Positions 55,466-64,000 of a DNA stretch of 64,000 nucleotides are shown one piece after another (positions within the stretch are counted from its first letter, which is position 1; each line of letters starts with the position of its first letter). The DNA lies in the NCBI GenBank assembly GCA_040389965.1, contig JAZJZF010000028.1:27343-91342 (forward strand), read 5' to 3'. This stretch comes from UBA4416 sp040389965. GTDB lineage: Bacteria; Bacteroidota; Bacteroidia; B-17B0; Aurantibacillaceae. Both the position numbers and the translations under genes were made by a program. The notes beneath the pieces are model-generated. The model did no database searches. It saw only the letters and a list, made by a program, of their open reading frames with translations, and had not been told where the DNA came from.

Positions 55466-56482
55466 TTACTCTTTCACAATGATGATACGCTTGTAATAAA
55501 TCTCTTTTCCCGATACAATTTTTAAAGTATAAATTCCTGCATCAAGCGTTTGAGTATTAATGGTGATCATTGAATCTTCTGTCACATAATTAAGTACTAC
55601 TTCTTTTCCGGAAGTAGTTAAAGCAGATAAGCTCCCGATCTTTGGCTCATTAAATATAACATAAAGTTGATCTGTTGCCGGCAAAGGAAAAATCCTGATA
55701 GTTTCTTTTTCATTTCTTTCTACAGATACGATTGGTGCATACTTTACGCTTTTGTCGTAATCCGTTTGTTTTAAACGGTAATACGATACACCTGAAGTTA
55801 TTTCAGTTATAGTAGTGTTATAACTCCTGGTTTCACGGGAGTTTCCGGCTCCTTTTATCTGCCGTAATACCTGCCAGTTAATCCCATCTTTGGAGCGTTC
55901 AACCGTAAAAAAATCGTTATTTATTTCACTGGCAGTAGCCCACTCTAACAGGTCTTCTTTTGGATTTGCGGTTGCATTAAAATAGAGTAATTCAATAGGC
56001 AAACCACTATATAAATTAATGGCCACATTATCGATAATTAAACCACAGGTAGATCCTGTAAAATTAGCGGCAATAGTAAGCGTTAGGTTAGTTTGAGTGG
56101 CTGTAAACGTAAATACAGAGTGCTGTAAGGCATAACTGGATACGGTACTGGACACACTTGCACTTAAAGCGCTATTACTGATGGTAATATTTGCCCCTGC
56201 GGGATTAGGTCCGGGACATCCTCCGGTTCTGCGTGAATAATCAATGGAAAACCTGTAAACACTGCCAATCGTAAAACCACTAATCGTTTGGCACAGGCCT
56301 GCTTCAGCATCAACTTCTGCTACCGCATTACTTGTTCCTCCACCGTATACGTTTTCGGCATTGATTTCAGCACTGCATCCCCATCCGGAAGATCCGGAAG
56401 CAAAGTCTCCGTTATTAACCGATTGAGCATGACTTAACGAGATGCTTAAAAGAAAAATGAGAATAGTAAGGACCCGGATCAT
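55466..56482 (-). CDS. T9SS-sorted secreted protein with carbohydrate-binding-like domain
   Basis: Protein of 338 residues with signal peptide (~1-19, ending SHAQ). Residues ~20-165 form a beta-sandwich of the DUF642/CBM_4_9-like type (VNNGDFASGSSGWGCSAEI, CGLIIDNVAINL). Residues ~170-250 carry the segment common in T9SS cargo (LEWATASEINNDFFTVERSK, GVSYYRLKQTDYDK). The last ~75 residues are a T9SS type A sorting domain (IRIFPLPATDQLYVIF, GIYTLKIVSGKEIYYKRI). PLPA stands where PNPA is usual, so the domain is slightly diverged. Convergent with the BtrH_N gene; its promoter lies in the 304-base gap after rpoC. Confidence 0.86.
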   Translation of the reverse strand: MIRVLTILIFLLSISLSHAQSVNNGDFASGSSGWGCSAEINAENVYGGGTSNAVAEVDAEAGLCQTISGFTIGSVYRFSIDYSRRTGGCPGPNPAGANITISNSALSASVSSTVSSYALQHSVFTFTATQTNLTLTIAANFTGSTCGLIIDNVAINLYSGLPIELLYFNATANPKEDLLEWATASEINNDFFTVERSKDGINWQVLRQIKGAGNSRETRSYNTTITEITSGVSYYRLKQTDYDKSVKYAPIVSVERNEKETIRIFPLPATDQLYVIFNEPKIGSLSALTTSGKEVVLNYVTEDSMITINTQTLDAGIYTLKIVSGKEIYYKRIIIVKE

Positions 56483-56786
56483 AAAGTTTGCAAAGCTACT
56501 CTTTTTTAAGCAAGTACTTTAACTTAAACCAGCATTTTAATACCCGAAAAAAGTATTTCTAATAATGCATAATTATTTTTTCACAATAGGTTAACCCTCG
56601 GTTATCAAAAACAACCATAAAATAAACATCGCTTTGAAGGAAGTTAATCTTAGCTCTTTTATACTCTTAGTACAAATACCAAAAAAGATTAAAACAAAAA
56701 CCCCTCTGATGTTTCCATCAAAGGGGTTTTAAATTATGTCTCTTTTGTTCTCGACTACGCTCGAACTGACAATCGACTATTAAAGA
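56483..56786. other. Intergenic region downstream of rpoC
   Basis: 304 bases without a gene. It holds the rpoC terminator (56697-56730), a short REP-like sequence TCTCGACTACGCTCGAACTG (56746-56765, containing TCGA-CTACGC-TCGA), and AT-rich sequence that must include the promoter of the T9SS-sorted protein gene. Confidence 0.7.
56697..56730 (-). terminator. Terminator of the rpoBC operon
   Basis: AAAACCCCTCTGATG pairs with CATCAAAGGGGTTTT (one mismatch) around TTTC, giving T-runs on both strands. It is 57 bases past the rpoC stop codon. Confidence 0.88.
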
Positions 56787-59700
56787 TTATGCTTCTTCTT
56801 CAATTTCTTCTTTAGAAGCCATTAAGCGCTCGTACTCTTCTTTACTACCAACTACGATTTTTTCGTACTGACGTAAACCTGTACCGGCCGGGATTAAGTG
56901 GCCAACAATTACGTTCTCTTTCAAGCCTTGTAATGTATCTACTTTTCCGTTTACAGCTGCTTCGTTTAACACCTTCGTAGTTTCCTGGAACGATGCCGCA
57001 GAAATCCAGCTGCTTGTTTGTAACGATGCTCTTGTAATACCTTGTAAGATCGGTGTAGCTGTTGCAGGAACTGCATCACGTGCTTCTACCAGTTGTTTAT
57101 CTTTACGACGTAATACTGAGTTCTCATCACGTAATTTACGAGCAGTAACAATTTGTCCGCGTTTCAGGTTTTCAGAATCACCCGGTTCAACCACTACTTT
57201 TTTACCGTATAGGTTATCGTTCTCAGCCATGAAGTCAATTTTATTGATCAACTGCAACTCTAAGAATGAAGTATCACCCGGATCTTCAATTTGAACTTTA
57301 CGCATCATCTGACGAACGATCGTTTCGAAATGCTTGTCATTCAATTTCTGACCTTGTAAACGGTAAACCTCCTGGATCTCATTTACTAAGTATTCCTGAA
57401 CCGCTGTAGGGCCTTTAATTGCTAAGATATCGCCAGGAGAAGTTGCGCCATCAGATAATTGCTCACCTGCTTTCACGAAATCATTTTCCTGTACTAAGAT
57501 ATGTTTAGATAAAGACACTAAGTAACGGTGTTGTTCGCCTGTTTTAGCTTCAACAATTACCTCACGGTTACCACGTTTAATTTTACCAAAAGTAACGATA
57601 CCGTCAATTTCAGAAACTACCGCAGGATTACTTGGGTTACGAGCTTCGAATAACTCAGTTACACGAGGTAAACCACCGGTGATATCACCTGTTTTACCAG
57701 TAACGCGAGGAATCTTAACTAAGATCTGACCCGGTTCGATTTTCGCTTTTTCATTTACAATGATATGCGCACTTACCGGTAAGTTATAAGTTTTTAAAGG
57801 CTCACCTTTTTTATCAGCAATTCTGATTAATGGCGATAATGTTTTGTCTTTACTTTCAATGATTACTTTTTCACGGAAACCTGTTTGTTCATCAGATTCT
57901 TCGCGGAAAGTTACATTTTCTTTAATACCGTCGAATTCAACGATACCTGCAAATTCAGAAACGATAACCGCATTATATGGATCCCAATCACAGATCATAT
58001 CACCTTTTTTCACTTTCGCGCTAGGTTTAATGTATAATTGAGAACCGTAAGGAATATTACCTGTAGTTAATGTGATACCTGTGTTAGCATCAACGATACG
58101 AACCTCAGTAGAACGACCAATAACAACATTAGCTTTAGTTCCATCCTGGTTAATACGTTCAACAGTACGTAACTCATCAATTTCAGCAATACCATCGTAT
58201 TTAGCAACTAAATTAGATGATGCTGCTGTGTTAGAAGCTGTACCCCCAACGTGGAATGTACGTAATGTTAACTGTGTACCCGGCTCACCAATAGATTGTG
58301 CTGCAATAACACCTACTGCTTCACCTAACTGTACCTGACGGCCATTCGCTAAGTTACGTCCGTAGCATTTAGAACATACACCTAATTTTGATTCGCAGGT
58401 TAATACCGAACGAATTTCAACCGATTCAATTGGAGATGCTTCCAGAATATCAGATACATCTTCAGTAATCATTTCGCCACCTGCAACAATTAAGTCACCG
58501 GTTGTTGGATGATACACATCGCTTAACGCGATACGACCTAATACTCTGTCACGTAATGTTTCAACCACATCATCATTGTTTTTCAATGCTGTTGCTGTTA
58601 ATCCACGTAACGTTCCGCAATCTTCTTCGTTAATAATAACATCCTGTGCTACATCCACTAAACGACGTGTTAAGTAACCAGCATCGGCAGTTTTCAAAGC
58701 CGTATCCGCTAAACCTTTACGCGCACCGTGGGTAGAAATAAAGTATTCTAAGATGGATAAACCTTCACGGAAGTTAGATAATACCGGGTTCTCAATAATG
58801 GAAGCCGTAGTATCACCTGCTTTCTGTGGTTTAGCCATCAAACCACGCATACCACTTAACTGTTTAATTTGCTCTTTAGAACCACGGGCACCGGAATCCA
58901 ACATCATATAAACCGCGTTGAAGCCTTGTTTATCTGAACTTAAATTGTCCAATACCTTTTTAGTTACTTTAGAGTTGGCATGCGTCCAGATATCAATTAC
59001 CTGGTTGTAACGTTCGTTATTAGTAATGAAACCCATAGAGTAGTTATTAATAACTTCATCTACTTGTGCTTGTGCTTCATTAATAATTTTAAATTTCTCA
59101 TCCGGAGTTTCAATATCACCTAAGTTAAATGATAAACCTCCTTTGAAAGCTGTTTGGAATCCTAATGTTTTGATATCATCCAGGAACTTGGCTGTTTTAG
59201 CCATACCTGTTTTCTTAACTACCATTCCAATGATATCACGTAATGATTTCTTGGTCAATAGTTCGTTGATGTATCCAACTTCTTCCGGCACAACCTGATT
59301 AAAGATGACACGACCAACAGTTGTATCAATTACTTTGCTAACTAACTGAGTTCCTTCTAATGCATTAGGAACTTTAATTTTAATCTGTGCGTGCATATCC
59401 ACTTGTTTCTCGTTTAACGCGATCACAACTTCTTCTGCACTATAGAACATTTTACCTTCGCCTTTAACAGCATCGTTAGGTAAATTCTTTTTAGATTTTG
59501 TTAAGTAATATAAACCTAGAACCATATCCTGAGATGGAACCGCAACCGGCGCACCGTTAGATGGGTTTAAGATATTATGAGACGCTAACATTAAGATCTG
59601 AGTTTCCAATACAGCAGCATGTCCTAACGGAACGTGTACTGCCATTTGATCACCATCGAAATCGGCGTTGAACGCTGTACAAACCAATGGATGTAACTGG

Positions 59701-61082
59701 ATCGCTTTTCCTTCAATTAATTTTGGTTGGAAAGCCTGGATACCTAATCTGTGTAATGTTGGGGCACGGTTTAACATTACCGGATGTCCTTTCAATACAT
59801 TCTCTAAAATATCCCAAACAATTGGTTCTTTTTTATCAACGATTTTTTTCGCTGATTTTACAGTTTTCACGATACCACGTTCAATCATTTTACGAATGAT
59901 AAACGGTTTGAAAAGCTCTGCAGCCATTTCTTTTGGTAAACCGCACTCATGTAATTTCAACTCAGGCCCTACAACAATTACCGAACGAGCCGAGTAATCT
60001 ACACGTTTACCTAATAAGTTCTGACGGAAACGTCCTTGTTTACCTTTTAATGAATCAGATAATGATTTTAATGCACGGTTAGATTCAGTTTTAACCGCGT
60101 TAGATTTACGTGAGTTATCAAATAATGAATCTACCGACTCCTGTAACATACGTTTTTCGTTACGTAAGATTACATCCGGTGCTTTGATCTCGATCAAACG
60201 TTTTAAACGGTTGTTACGGATAATTACACGACGGTATAAATCATTTAAATCAGAAGTAGCAAAACGACCACCATCCAATGGCACCAAAGGACGTAATTCT
60301 GGTGGAATAACCGGAACTGTTTTAATGATCATCCATTCAGGTTTGTTTTCGATATGCCCTTGAGCAGCACGGAAAGCTTCAATAACCTGTAAACGTTTTA
60401 ATGCTTCGTTTTTACGTTGCTGAGAGGTTTCAGTATTTGCTTTATGACGTAATTCGTAAGATAATTCATCTAACTGTAAACGTGATAATAAATCCTGAAG
60501 TGCTTCCGCACCCATTTTAGCAATAAATTTATTAGGGTCGTTATCGTCTAATAAATGATTTTCTTTTGGTAAGGTATCAACTAAATTTAAATATTCTTCT
60601 TCTGTTAAGAAGTCTAAGTATGTTGTACCGCCTTGAGCAGCAACACCCGCATTAATTACTACATAACGTTCGTAGTAAATAATCATGTCTAATTTTTTAG
60701 TTGGTAATCCTAATAAGTAACCAATTTTATTTGGTAACGAACGGAAATACCAGATGTGAGCAACAGGTACCACTAAATTAATGTGACCCATACGCTCACG
60801 ACGTACTTTTTTCTCAGTTACTTCAACACCACAACGGTCACAAATAATACCCTTGTAACGGATACGTTTGTATTTACCGCAATGACATTCATAATCTTTT
60901 ACCGGCCCAAATATACGCTCGCAAAACAAACCATCTCTTTCAGGTTTGTAAGTACGGTAGTTAATGGTTTCCGGTTTTAATACTTCTCCACTACTGCGTT
61001 GTAGAATCGTTTCAGGCGACGCTAAACTGATAGTGATTTTCGAGAAGTTCGATTTTACTTTGTTATCTTTTCTTAAAGCCAT
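56787..61082 (-). CDS. rpoC: RNA polymerase subunit beta'
   Basis: Complete, 1431 residues, as usual for Bacteroidota. Landmarks: the N-terminal zinc site (YECHCGKYKRIRYKGIICDR with CGVEV), the catalytic NADFDGDQMAVH magnesium loop, the bridge-helix/trigger-loop region (GEPGTQLTLRTFHVGGTASN) and the second zinc site CESKLGVCSKCYGRN. The C-terminus is acidic (EEIEEEA). It follows rpoB after a 90-base spacer that contains a REP-like hairpin, and ends with a strong terminator. Mutation and function need no inference: it is the essential catalytic subunit. Confidence 0.98.
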   Translation of the reverse strand: MALRKDNKVKSNFSKITISLASPETILQRSSGEVLKPETINYRTYKPERDGLFCERIFGPVKDYECHCGKYKRIRYKGIICDRCGVEVTEKKVRRERMGHINLVVPVAHIWYFRSLPNKIGYLLGLPTKKLDMIIYYERYVVINAGVAAQGGTTYLDFLTEEEYLNLVDTLPKENHLLDDNDPNKFIAKMGAEALQDLLSRLQLDELSYELRHKANTETSQQRKNEALKRLQVIEAFRAAQGHIENKPEWMIIKTVPVIPPELRPLVPLDGGRFATSDLNDLYRRVIIRNNRLKRLIEIKAPDVILRNEKRMLQESVDSLFDNSRKSNAVKTESNRALKSLSDSLKGKQGRFRQNLLGKRVDYSARSVIVVGPELKLHECGLPKEMAAELFKPFIIRKMIERGIVKTVKSAKKIVDKKEPIVWDILENVLKGHPVMLNRAPTLHRLGIQAFQPKLIEGKAIQLHPLVCTAFNADFDGDQMAVHVPLGHAAVLETQILMLASHNILNPSNGAPVAVPSQDMVLGLYYLTKSKKNLPNDAVKGEGKMFYSAEEVVIALNEKQVDMHAQIKIKVPNALEGTQLVSKVIDTTVGRVIFNQVVPEEVGYINELLTKKSLRDIIGMVVKKTGMAKTAKFLDDIKTLGFQTAFKGGLSFNLGDIETPDEKFKIINEAQAQVDEVINNYSMGFITNNERYNQVIDIWTHANSKVTKKVLDNLSSDKQGFNAVYMMLDSGARGSKEQIKQLSGMRGLMAKPQKAGDTTASIIENPVLSNFREGLSILEYFISTHGARKGLADTALKTADAGYLTRRLVDVAQDVIINEEDCGTLRGLTATALKNNDDVVETLRDRVLGRIALSDVYHPTTGDLIVAGGEMITEDVSDILEASPIESVEIRSVLTCESKLGVCSKCYGRNLANGRQVQLGEAVGVIAAQSIGEPGTQLTLRTFHVGGTASNTAASSNLVAKYDGIAEIDELRTVERINQDGTKANVVIGRSTEVRIVDANTGITLTTGNIPYGSQLYIKPSAKVKKGDMICDWDPYNAVIVSEFAGIVEFDGIKENVTFREESDEQTGFREKVIIESKDKTLSPLIRIADKKGEPLKTYNLPVSAHIIVNEKAKIEPGQILVKIPRVTGKTGDITGGLPRVTELFEARNPSNPAVVSEIDGIVTFGKIKRGNREVIVEAKTGEQHRYLVSLSKHILVQENDFVKAGEQLSDGATSPGDILAIKGPTAVQEYLVNEIQEVYRLQGQKLNDKHFETIVRQMMRKVQIEDPGDTSFLELQLINKIDFMAENDNLYGKKVVVEPGDSENLKRGQIVTARKLRDENSVLRRKDKQLVEARDAVPATATPILQGITRASLQTSSWISAASFQETTKVLNEAAVNGKVDTLQGLKENVIVGHLIPAGTGLRQYEKIVVGSKEEYERLMASKEEIEEEA

Positions 61083-61135
61083 TTTTTTGCTTTTAATTTA
61101 ATTGATAAATGAAATTCCTTTTACCTCACCCCTAA

Positions 61136-61156
61136 CCCCTCTCCAATGGAGAGGGG
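61136..61156. repeat. REP-like hairpin in the rpoB-rpoC spacer
   Basis: CCCCTCTCC-AAT-GGAGAGGGG, a perfect 9-bp stem, set in the longer context CCTCACCCCTAACCCCTCTC that recurs as an interspersed element in many bacterial genomes. It lies between the rpoB stop (61173) and the rpoC start (61082). Confidence 0.75.
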
Positions 61157-61172
61157 AACAAGGAAAGAATTT

Positions 61173-64000
61173 TTAGTCAAGTGTTACATCTAATGCTAAT
61201 CCACGTAATTCGTGCATCAATACATTAAATGATTCAGGGATACCCGGAGCAGGAATGTTTTCGCCTTTTACAATTGCTTCGTAAGCTTTTGCACGACCCA
61301 TTACATCATCCGATTTAATGGTTAATAATTCCTGTAATACATTAGCTGCACCGTATGCTTCCAATGCCCAAACTTCCATCTCACCAAAACGCTGACCACC
61401 GAACTGTGCTTTACCACCTAAAGGTTGTTGCGTAATTAATGAATATGGTCCGATTGAACGAGCATGCATTTTATCATCAACCATGTGTCCTAATTTTAAC
61501 ATGTAAATGATACCTACTGTAGCCGGTTGATCAAATTTCTCACCTGTACCACCATCACGTAAATACGTACGGCCATACTGAGGAACGCCTGCTTTTTTAG
61601 TATACTCATCAATTTCAGCCATAGAAGCACCATCGAAAATAGGAGTAGAGAATTTCAATCCTAATTTTTGACCTGCCCATGCCAATACTGTTTCATAGAT
61701 CTGACCTAAGTTCATACGGGAAGGTACACCTAATGGATTCAACACGATATCAACCGGTGTTCCATCTTCTAAATATGGCATATCTTCATCACGAACAATA
61801 CGTGCTACGATACCTTTGTTACCGTGACGACCCGCCATTTTATCACCTACTCTTAACTTACGTTTTTGAGCAATGTAAACTTTAGCCAATTGTACGATAC
61901 CGTTTGGTAACTCATCACCTACTGTAATCTGAAATTTCTCACGTTTGTACTGACCTAAGAAGTCGTTAAACTTGATCATGAAGTTATGTAACAAACGCTC
62001 AATTTGCTCATTTTTATCTTTGTCAGTTGTCCAGTTACCCGGATTAACTTCCGAGAAATCAACTTTCTCTAATAATTTCTGAGTGAACTTAGTTCCTTTT
62101 GTAATTACCTCTTCACCTAAGATGTTAGTAACACCTTGAGATGTACGACCATTAACCAATTCAAATAATTTTTCAATTAATTGGTATTTGATATTAGCAA
62201 CTGCTTTGTGATGATCTGCATCTAATTTTTCAATTAATGGTTTTTCATCTGCTTTTTGCTTTTTATCTTTAATAGCACGTGAGAATAATTTTTTATCAAC
62301 GATAACACCTTTCAATGATGGAGACACACGTAAAGACGCATCTTTCACATCACCTGCTTTATCACCGAAGATAGCACGTAATAATTTTTCTTCCGGAGAA
62401 GGATCAGTTTCACCTTTAGGAGTAATTTTACCAATTAAGATATCTCCTTCTTTTACTTCTGCTCCAACACGGATAATTCCTTTTTCATCCAGGTCTTTAG
62501 TAGCATCTTCACTTACGTTAGGAATATCCGGAGTTAACTCTTCCATTCCACGTTTTGTATCACGCACTTCTAAAGAATATTCATCAATGTGAATAGATGT
62601 AAAGATATCATCACGGATAACGCGTTCAGAAATTACGATCGCATCCTCAAAGTTATAACCTTTCCAAGGCATGAACGCTACTTTTAAGTTACGTCCTAAT
62701 GCCAATTCCCCTTTTTCAGTTGCATAACCATCGCACAATACTTGTCCCTTAACCACTTTATCGCCTTTCTTAACGATAGGTTTTAAGTTCATACAAGTAC
62801 TTTGATTGGTTTTTTGGAATTTGGTTAATTTATAAGTTCTCACATCACCTTCAAACGATACTAATTTCTCGTCGTTGGTTCTGTTGTAACGAATAACAAT
62901 TTCACGGGCATCAACATATTCAACAACTCCTTCGCCTTCTGCATTAATTAATACACGGCTATCTTCCGCTACACGAGCTTCGATACCGGTACCAACAATT
63001 GGTGCTTCAGGACGCATTAATGGAACTGCCTGACGTTGCATGTTCGATCCCATCAAGGCACGGTTGGCATCATCATGCTCTAAGAACGGAATCAATGATG
63101 CCGCAATAGATGCAATTTGATTAGGCGCAACGTCCATTAACTGAATTTGACCCGGATCCAATACAGGAAAATCACCTTCATAACGGGCAGTTACTTTTTT
63201 GCCAACAAAGTTCCCTTTGTCATCCAACTCTGCACTTGTTTGAGCGATATTTTTCTGATCTTCTTCCTCAGCAGTTAAATACGTAATTCCTTTATTAACT
63301 TCCACTTTACCGTTTGTTACCGAACGGAAAGGGGTTTCAATAAATCCTAATTTATTCACTTTTGCAAACACACAAAGAGAAGAAATCAAACCAATGTTTG
63401 GTCCTTCCGGTGTTTCAATCGTACATAAACGGCCGTAGTGAGTGTAGTGAACGTCACGTACCTCGAAACCTGCACGCTCACGGGATAAACCTCCTGGCCC
63501 TAGTGCCGAAAGACGACGCTTATGCGTGATCTCCGATAAAGGGTTGGTTTGATCCATAAACTGTGATAACTGGTTCGTTCCAAAGAACGAATTAATAACA
63601 GAAGATAATGTTTTTGCGTTAATCAAATCGGTTGGTGTAAATACCTCGTTATCACGAACGTTCATACGCTCACGGATAGTACGAGCCATACGGGCTAAAC
63701 CAACACCGAATTGAGAGAATAATTGCTCACCAACTGTACGTACACGACGGTTTGATAAGTGATCGATATCATCCACATCCGTTTTAGAGTTAATTAATTC
63801 GATCAGGTATTTCATGATCAAAATAATATCTTCTTTTGTTAATACACGGATATTCATAGGAATATCAATGCCTAACTTTTTGTTGATACGGAAACGACCT
63901 ACTTCACCTAAATCATAACGTTTGTCGGAGAAGAATAATTTATCAATTACTCCACGAGCTGTTTCTTCATCAGGTGGCTCAGCATTACGAAGTAAACGGT
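61173..64000 (-). CDS. rpoB: RNA polymerase subunit beta (3' part; 5' end beyond window)
   Basis: Reads without interruption from the window edge to the stop at 61173; about 942 residues are present, so roughly 330 N-terminal residues lie outside. The frame continues above the first visible Met (LFFSDKRYDLGEVGRFRINK). Landmarks: the rifampicin-region strings FFGTNQLSQFMDQTNPLSEI and HKRRLSALGPGGLSRERAG, GRLCTIETPEGPNIGLI, KMAGRHGNKGIVARI and the C-terminal GGKAQFGGQRFGEMEVWALE. The RRDR shows Ser/His/Ser in the wild-type pattern (MDQTN, THKRRLSALGP). Confidence 0.98.
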   Translation of the reverse strand, partial: RLLRNAEPPDEETARGVIDKLFFSDKRYDLGEVGRFRINKKLGIDIPMNIRVLTKEDIILIMKYLIELINSKTDVDDIDHLSNRRVRTVGEQLFSQFGVGLARMARTIRERMNVRDNEVFTPTDLINAKTLSSVINSFFGTNQLSQFMDQTNPLSEITHKRRLSALGPGGLSRERAGFEVRDVHYTHYGRLCTIETPEGPNIGLISSLCVFAKVNKLGFIETPFRSVTNGKVEVNKGITYLTAEEEDQKNIAQTSAELDDKGNFVGKKVTARYEGDFPVLDPGQIQLMDVAPNQIASIAASLIPFLEHDDANRALMGSNMQRQAVPLMRPEAPIVGTGIEARVAEDSRVLINAEGEGVVEYVDAREIVIRYNRTNDEKLVSFEGDVRTYKLTKFQKTNQSTCMNLKPIVKKGDKVVKGQVLCDGYATEKGELALGRNLKVAFMPWKGYNFEDAIVISERVIRDDIFTSIHIDEYSLEVRDTKRGMEELTPDIPNVSEDATKDLDEKGIIRVGAEVKEGDILIGKITPKGETDPSPEEKLLRAIFGDKAGDVKDASLRVSPSLKGVIVDKKLFSRAIKDKKQKADEKPLIEKLDADHHKAVANIKYQLIEKLFELVNGRTSQGVTNILGEEVITKGTKFTQKLLEKVDFSEVNPGNWTTDKDKNEQIERLLHNFMIKFNDFLGQYKREKFQITVGDELPNGIVQLAKVYIAQKRKLRVGDKMAGRHGNKGIVARIVRDEDMPYLEDGTPVDIVLNPLGVPSRMNLGQIYETVLAWAGQKLGLKFSTPIFDGASMAEIDEYTKKAGVPQYGRTYLRDGGTGEKFDQPATVGIIYMLKLGHMVDDKMHARSIGPYSLITQQPLGGKAQFGGQRFGEMEVWALEAYGAANVLQELLTIKSDDVMGRAKAYEAIVKGENIPAPGIPESFNVLMHELRGLALDVTLD

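Noticed and set aside
1..64000. rRNA, tRNA, transposase, integrase or toxin-antitoxin genes
   Set aside because: None could be recognised in either strand; GxxExxY is the only element-like gene.

Overview
The window reads as a Bacteroidota genome, most likely a metagenome-assembled or draft scaffold. Three proteins end in type IX secretion (T9SS type A) sorting domains, several promoters carry the Bacteroidota -7 motif TAnnTTTG, the DNA is AT-rich, and rpoB-rpoC has the usual order and the ~1430-residue RpoC length of the phylum. Six runs of N (8812-8854, 15117-15126, 26023-26122, 40242-40251, 44187-44196, 46884-46893) are assembly gaps. At two of the 10-N gaps a short stretch of unrelated coding sequence is spliced into a host gene, so the genes at those gaps should be read as interrupted by the assembly rather than by evolution.

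Layout. 1-6.4 kb (minus): a membrane protein, a secreted S8 subtilisin with a T9SS tail, an HD-phosphohydrolase/CoaD fusion, a GxxExxY (PD-(D/E)XK-like) ORF framed by inverted CGCAGAT repeats, and an M16 peptidase. 6.5-12.5 kb (plus): a small membrane protein, a fused acyl-CoA mutase (icmF) and a TPR-SpoIIE phosphatase. 12.5-14.1 kb (minus): a lipoprotein and a membrane protein. 14.4-18.4 kb (plus): an SRPBCC/GyrI-like protein, then two paralogous beta-barrel-like proteins and an OmpA-family protein.

18.5-50.8 kb (minus) is a 32-kb exopolysaccharide locus: Wzc-like co-polymerase/kinase, Wza-like export lipoprotein, two polyprenyl sugar-phosphate transferases, VanZ-like protein, glycosyltransferases (GT4 x2, GT2), a DUF354 protein, a sugar amidotransferase, asparagine-synthase-like enzyme, methyltransferase, CelD-type acyltransferase, WbqC-like protein, Wzx flippase, DegT aminotransferase, nucleotide-sugar epimerase, MBOAT O-acyltransferase and two SGNH hydrolase-like proteins. 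A PAS-LuxR regulator stands at its head. Between the regulator and the first structural gene lie four copies of AATACAGG. A large T9SS surface protein with its own terminator is embedded in the locus. The locus is enough to build, decorate, flip, polymerise and export a Wzx/Wzy-type polymer; one membrane protein is the candidate polymerase.

51.5-55.5 kb (plus): trigger factor, then a ketosynthase III / small protein / BtrH_N cassette that probably belongs to an aryl-lipid (dialkylresorcinol/flexirubin-like) or acyl-transfer pathway. 55.5-64 kb (minus): a T9SS-sorted protein, rpoC and the 3' part of rpoB. No rRNA, tRNA, CRISPR array or canonical transposase was seen. The best candidates for something new are the GxxExxY inverted-repeat cassette, the HD-CoaD fusion, the AATACAGG box cluster at the head of the polysaccharide locus, and the amidotransferase that has lost its cysteine cluster.
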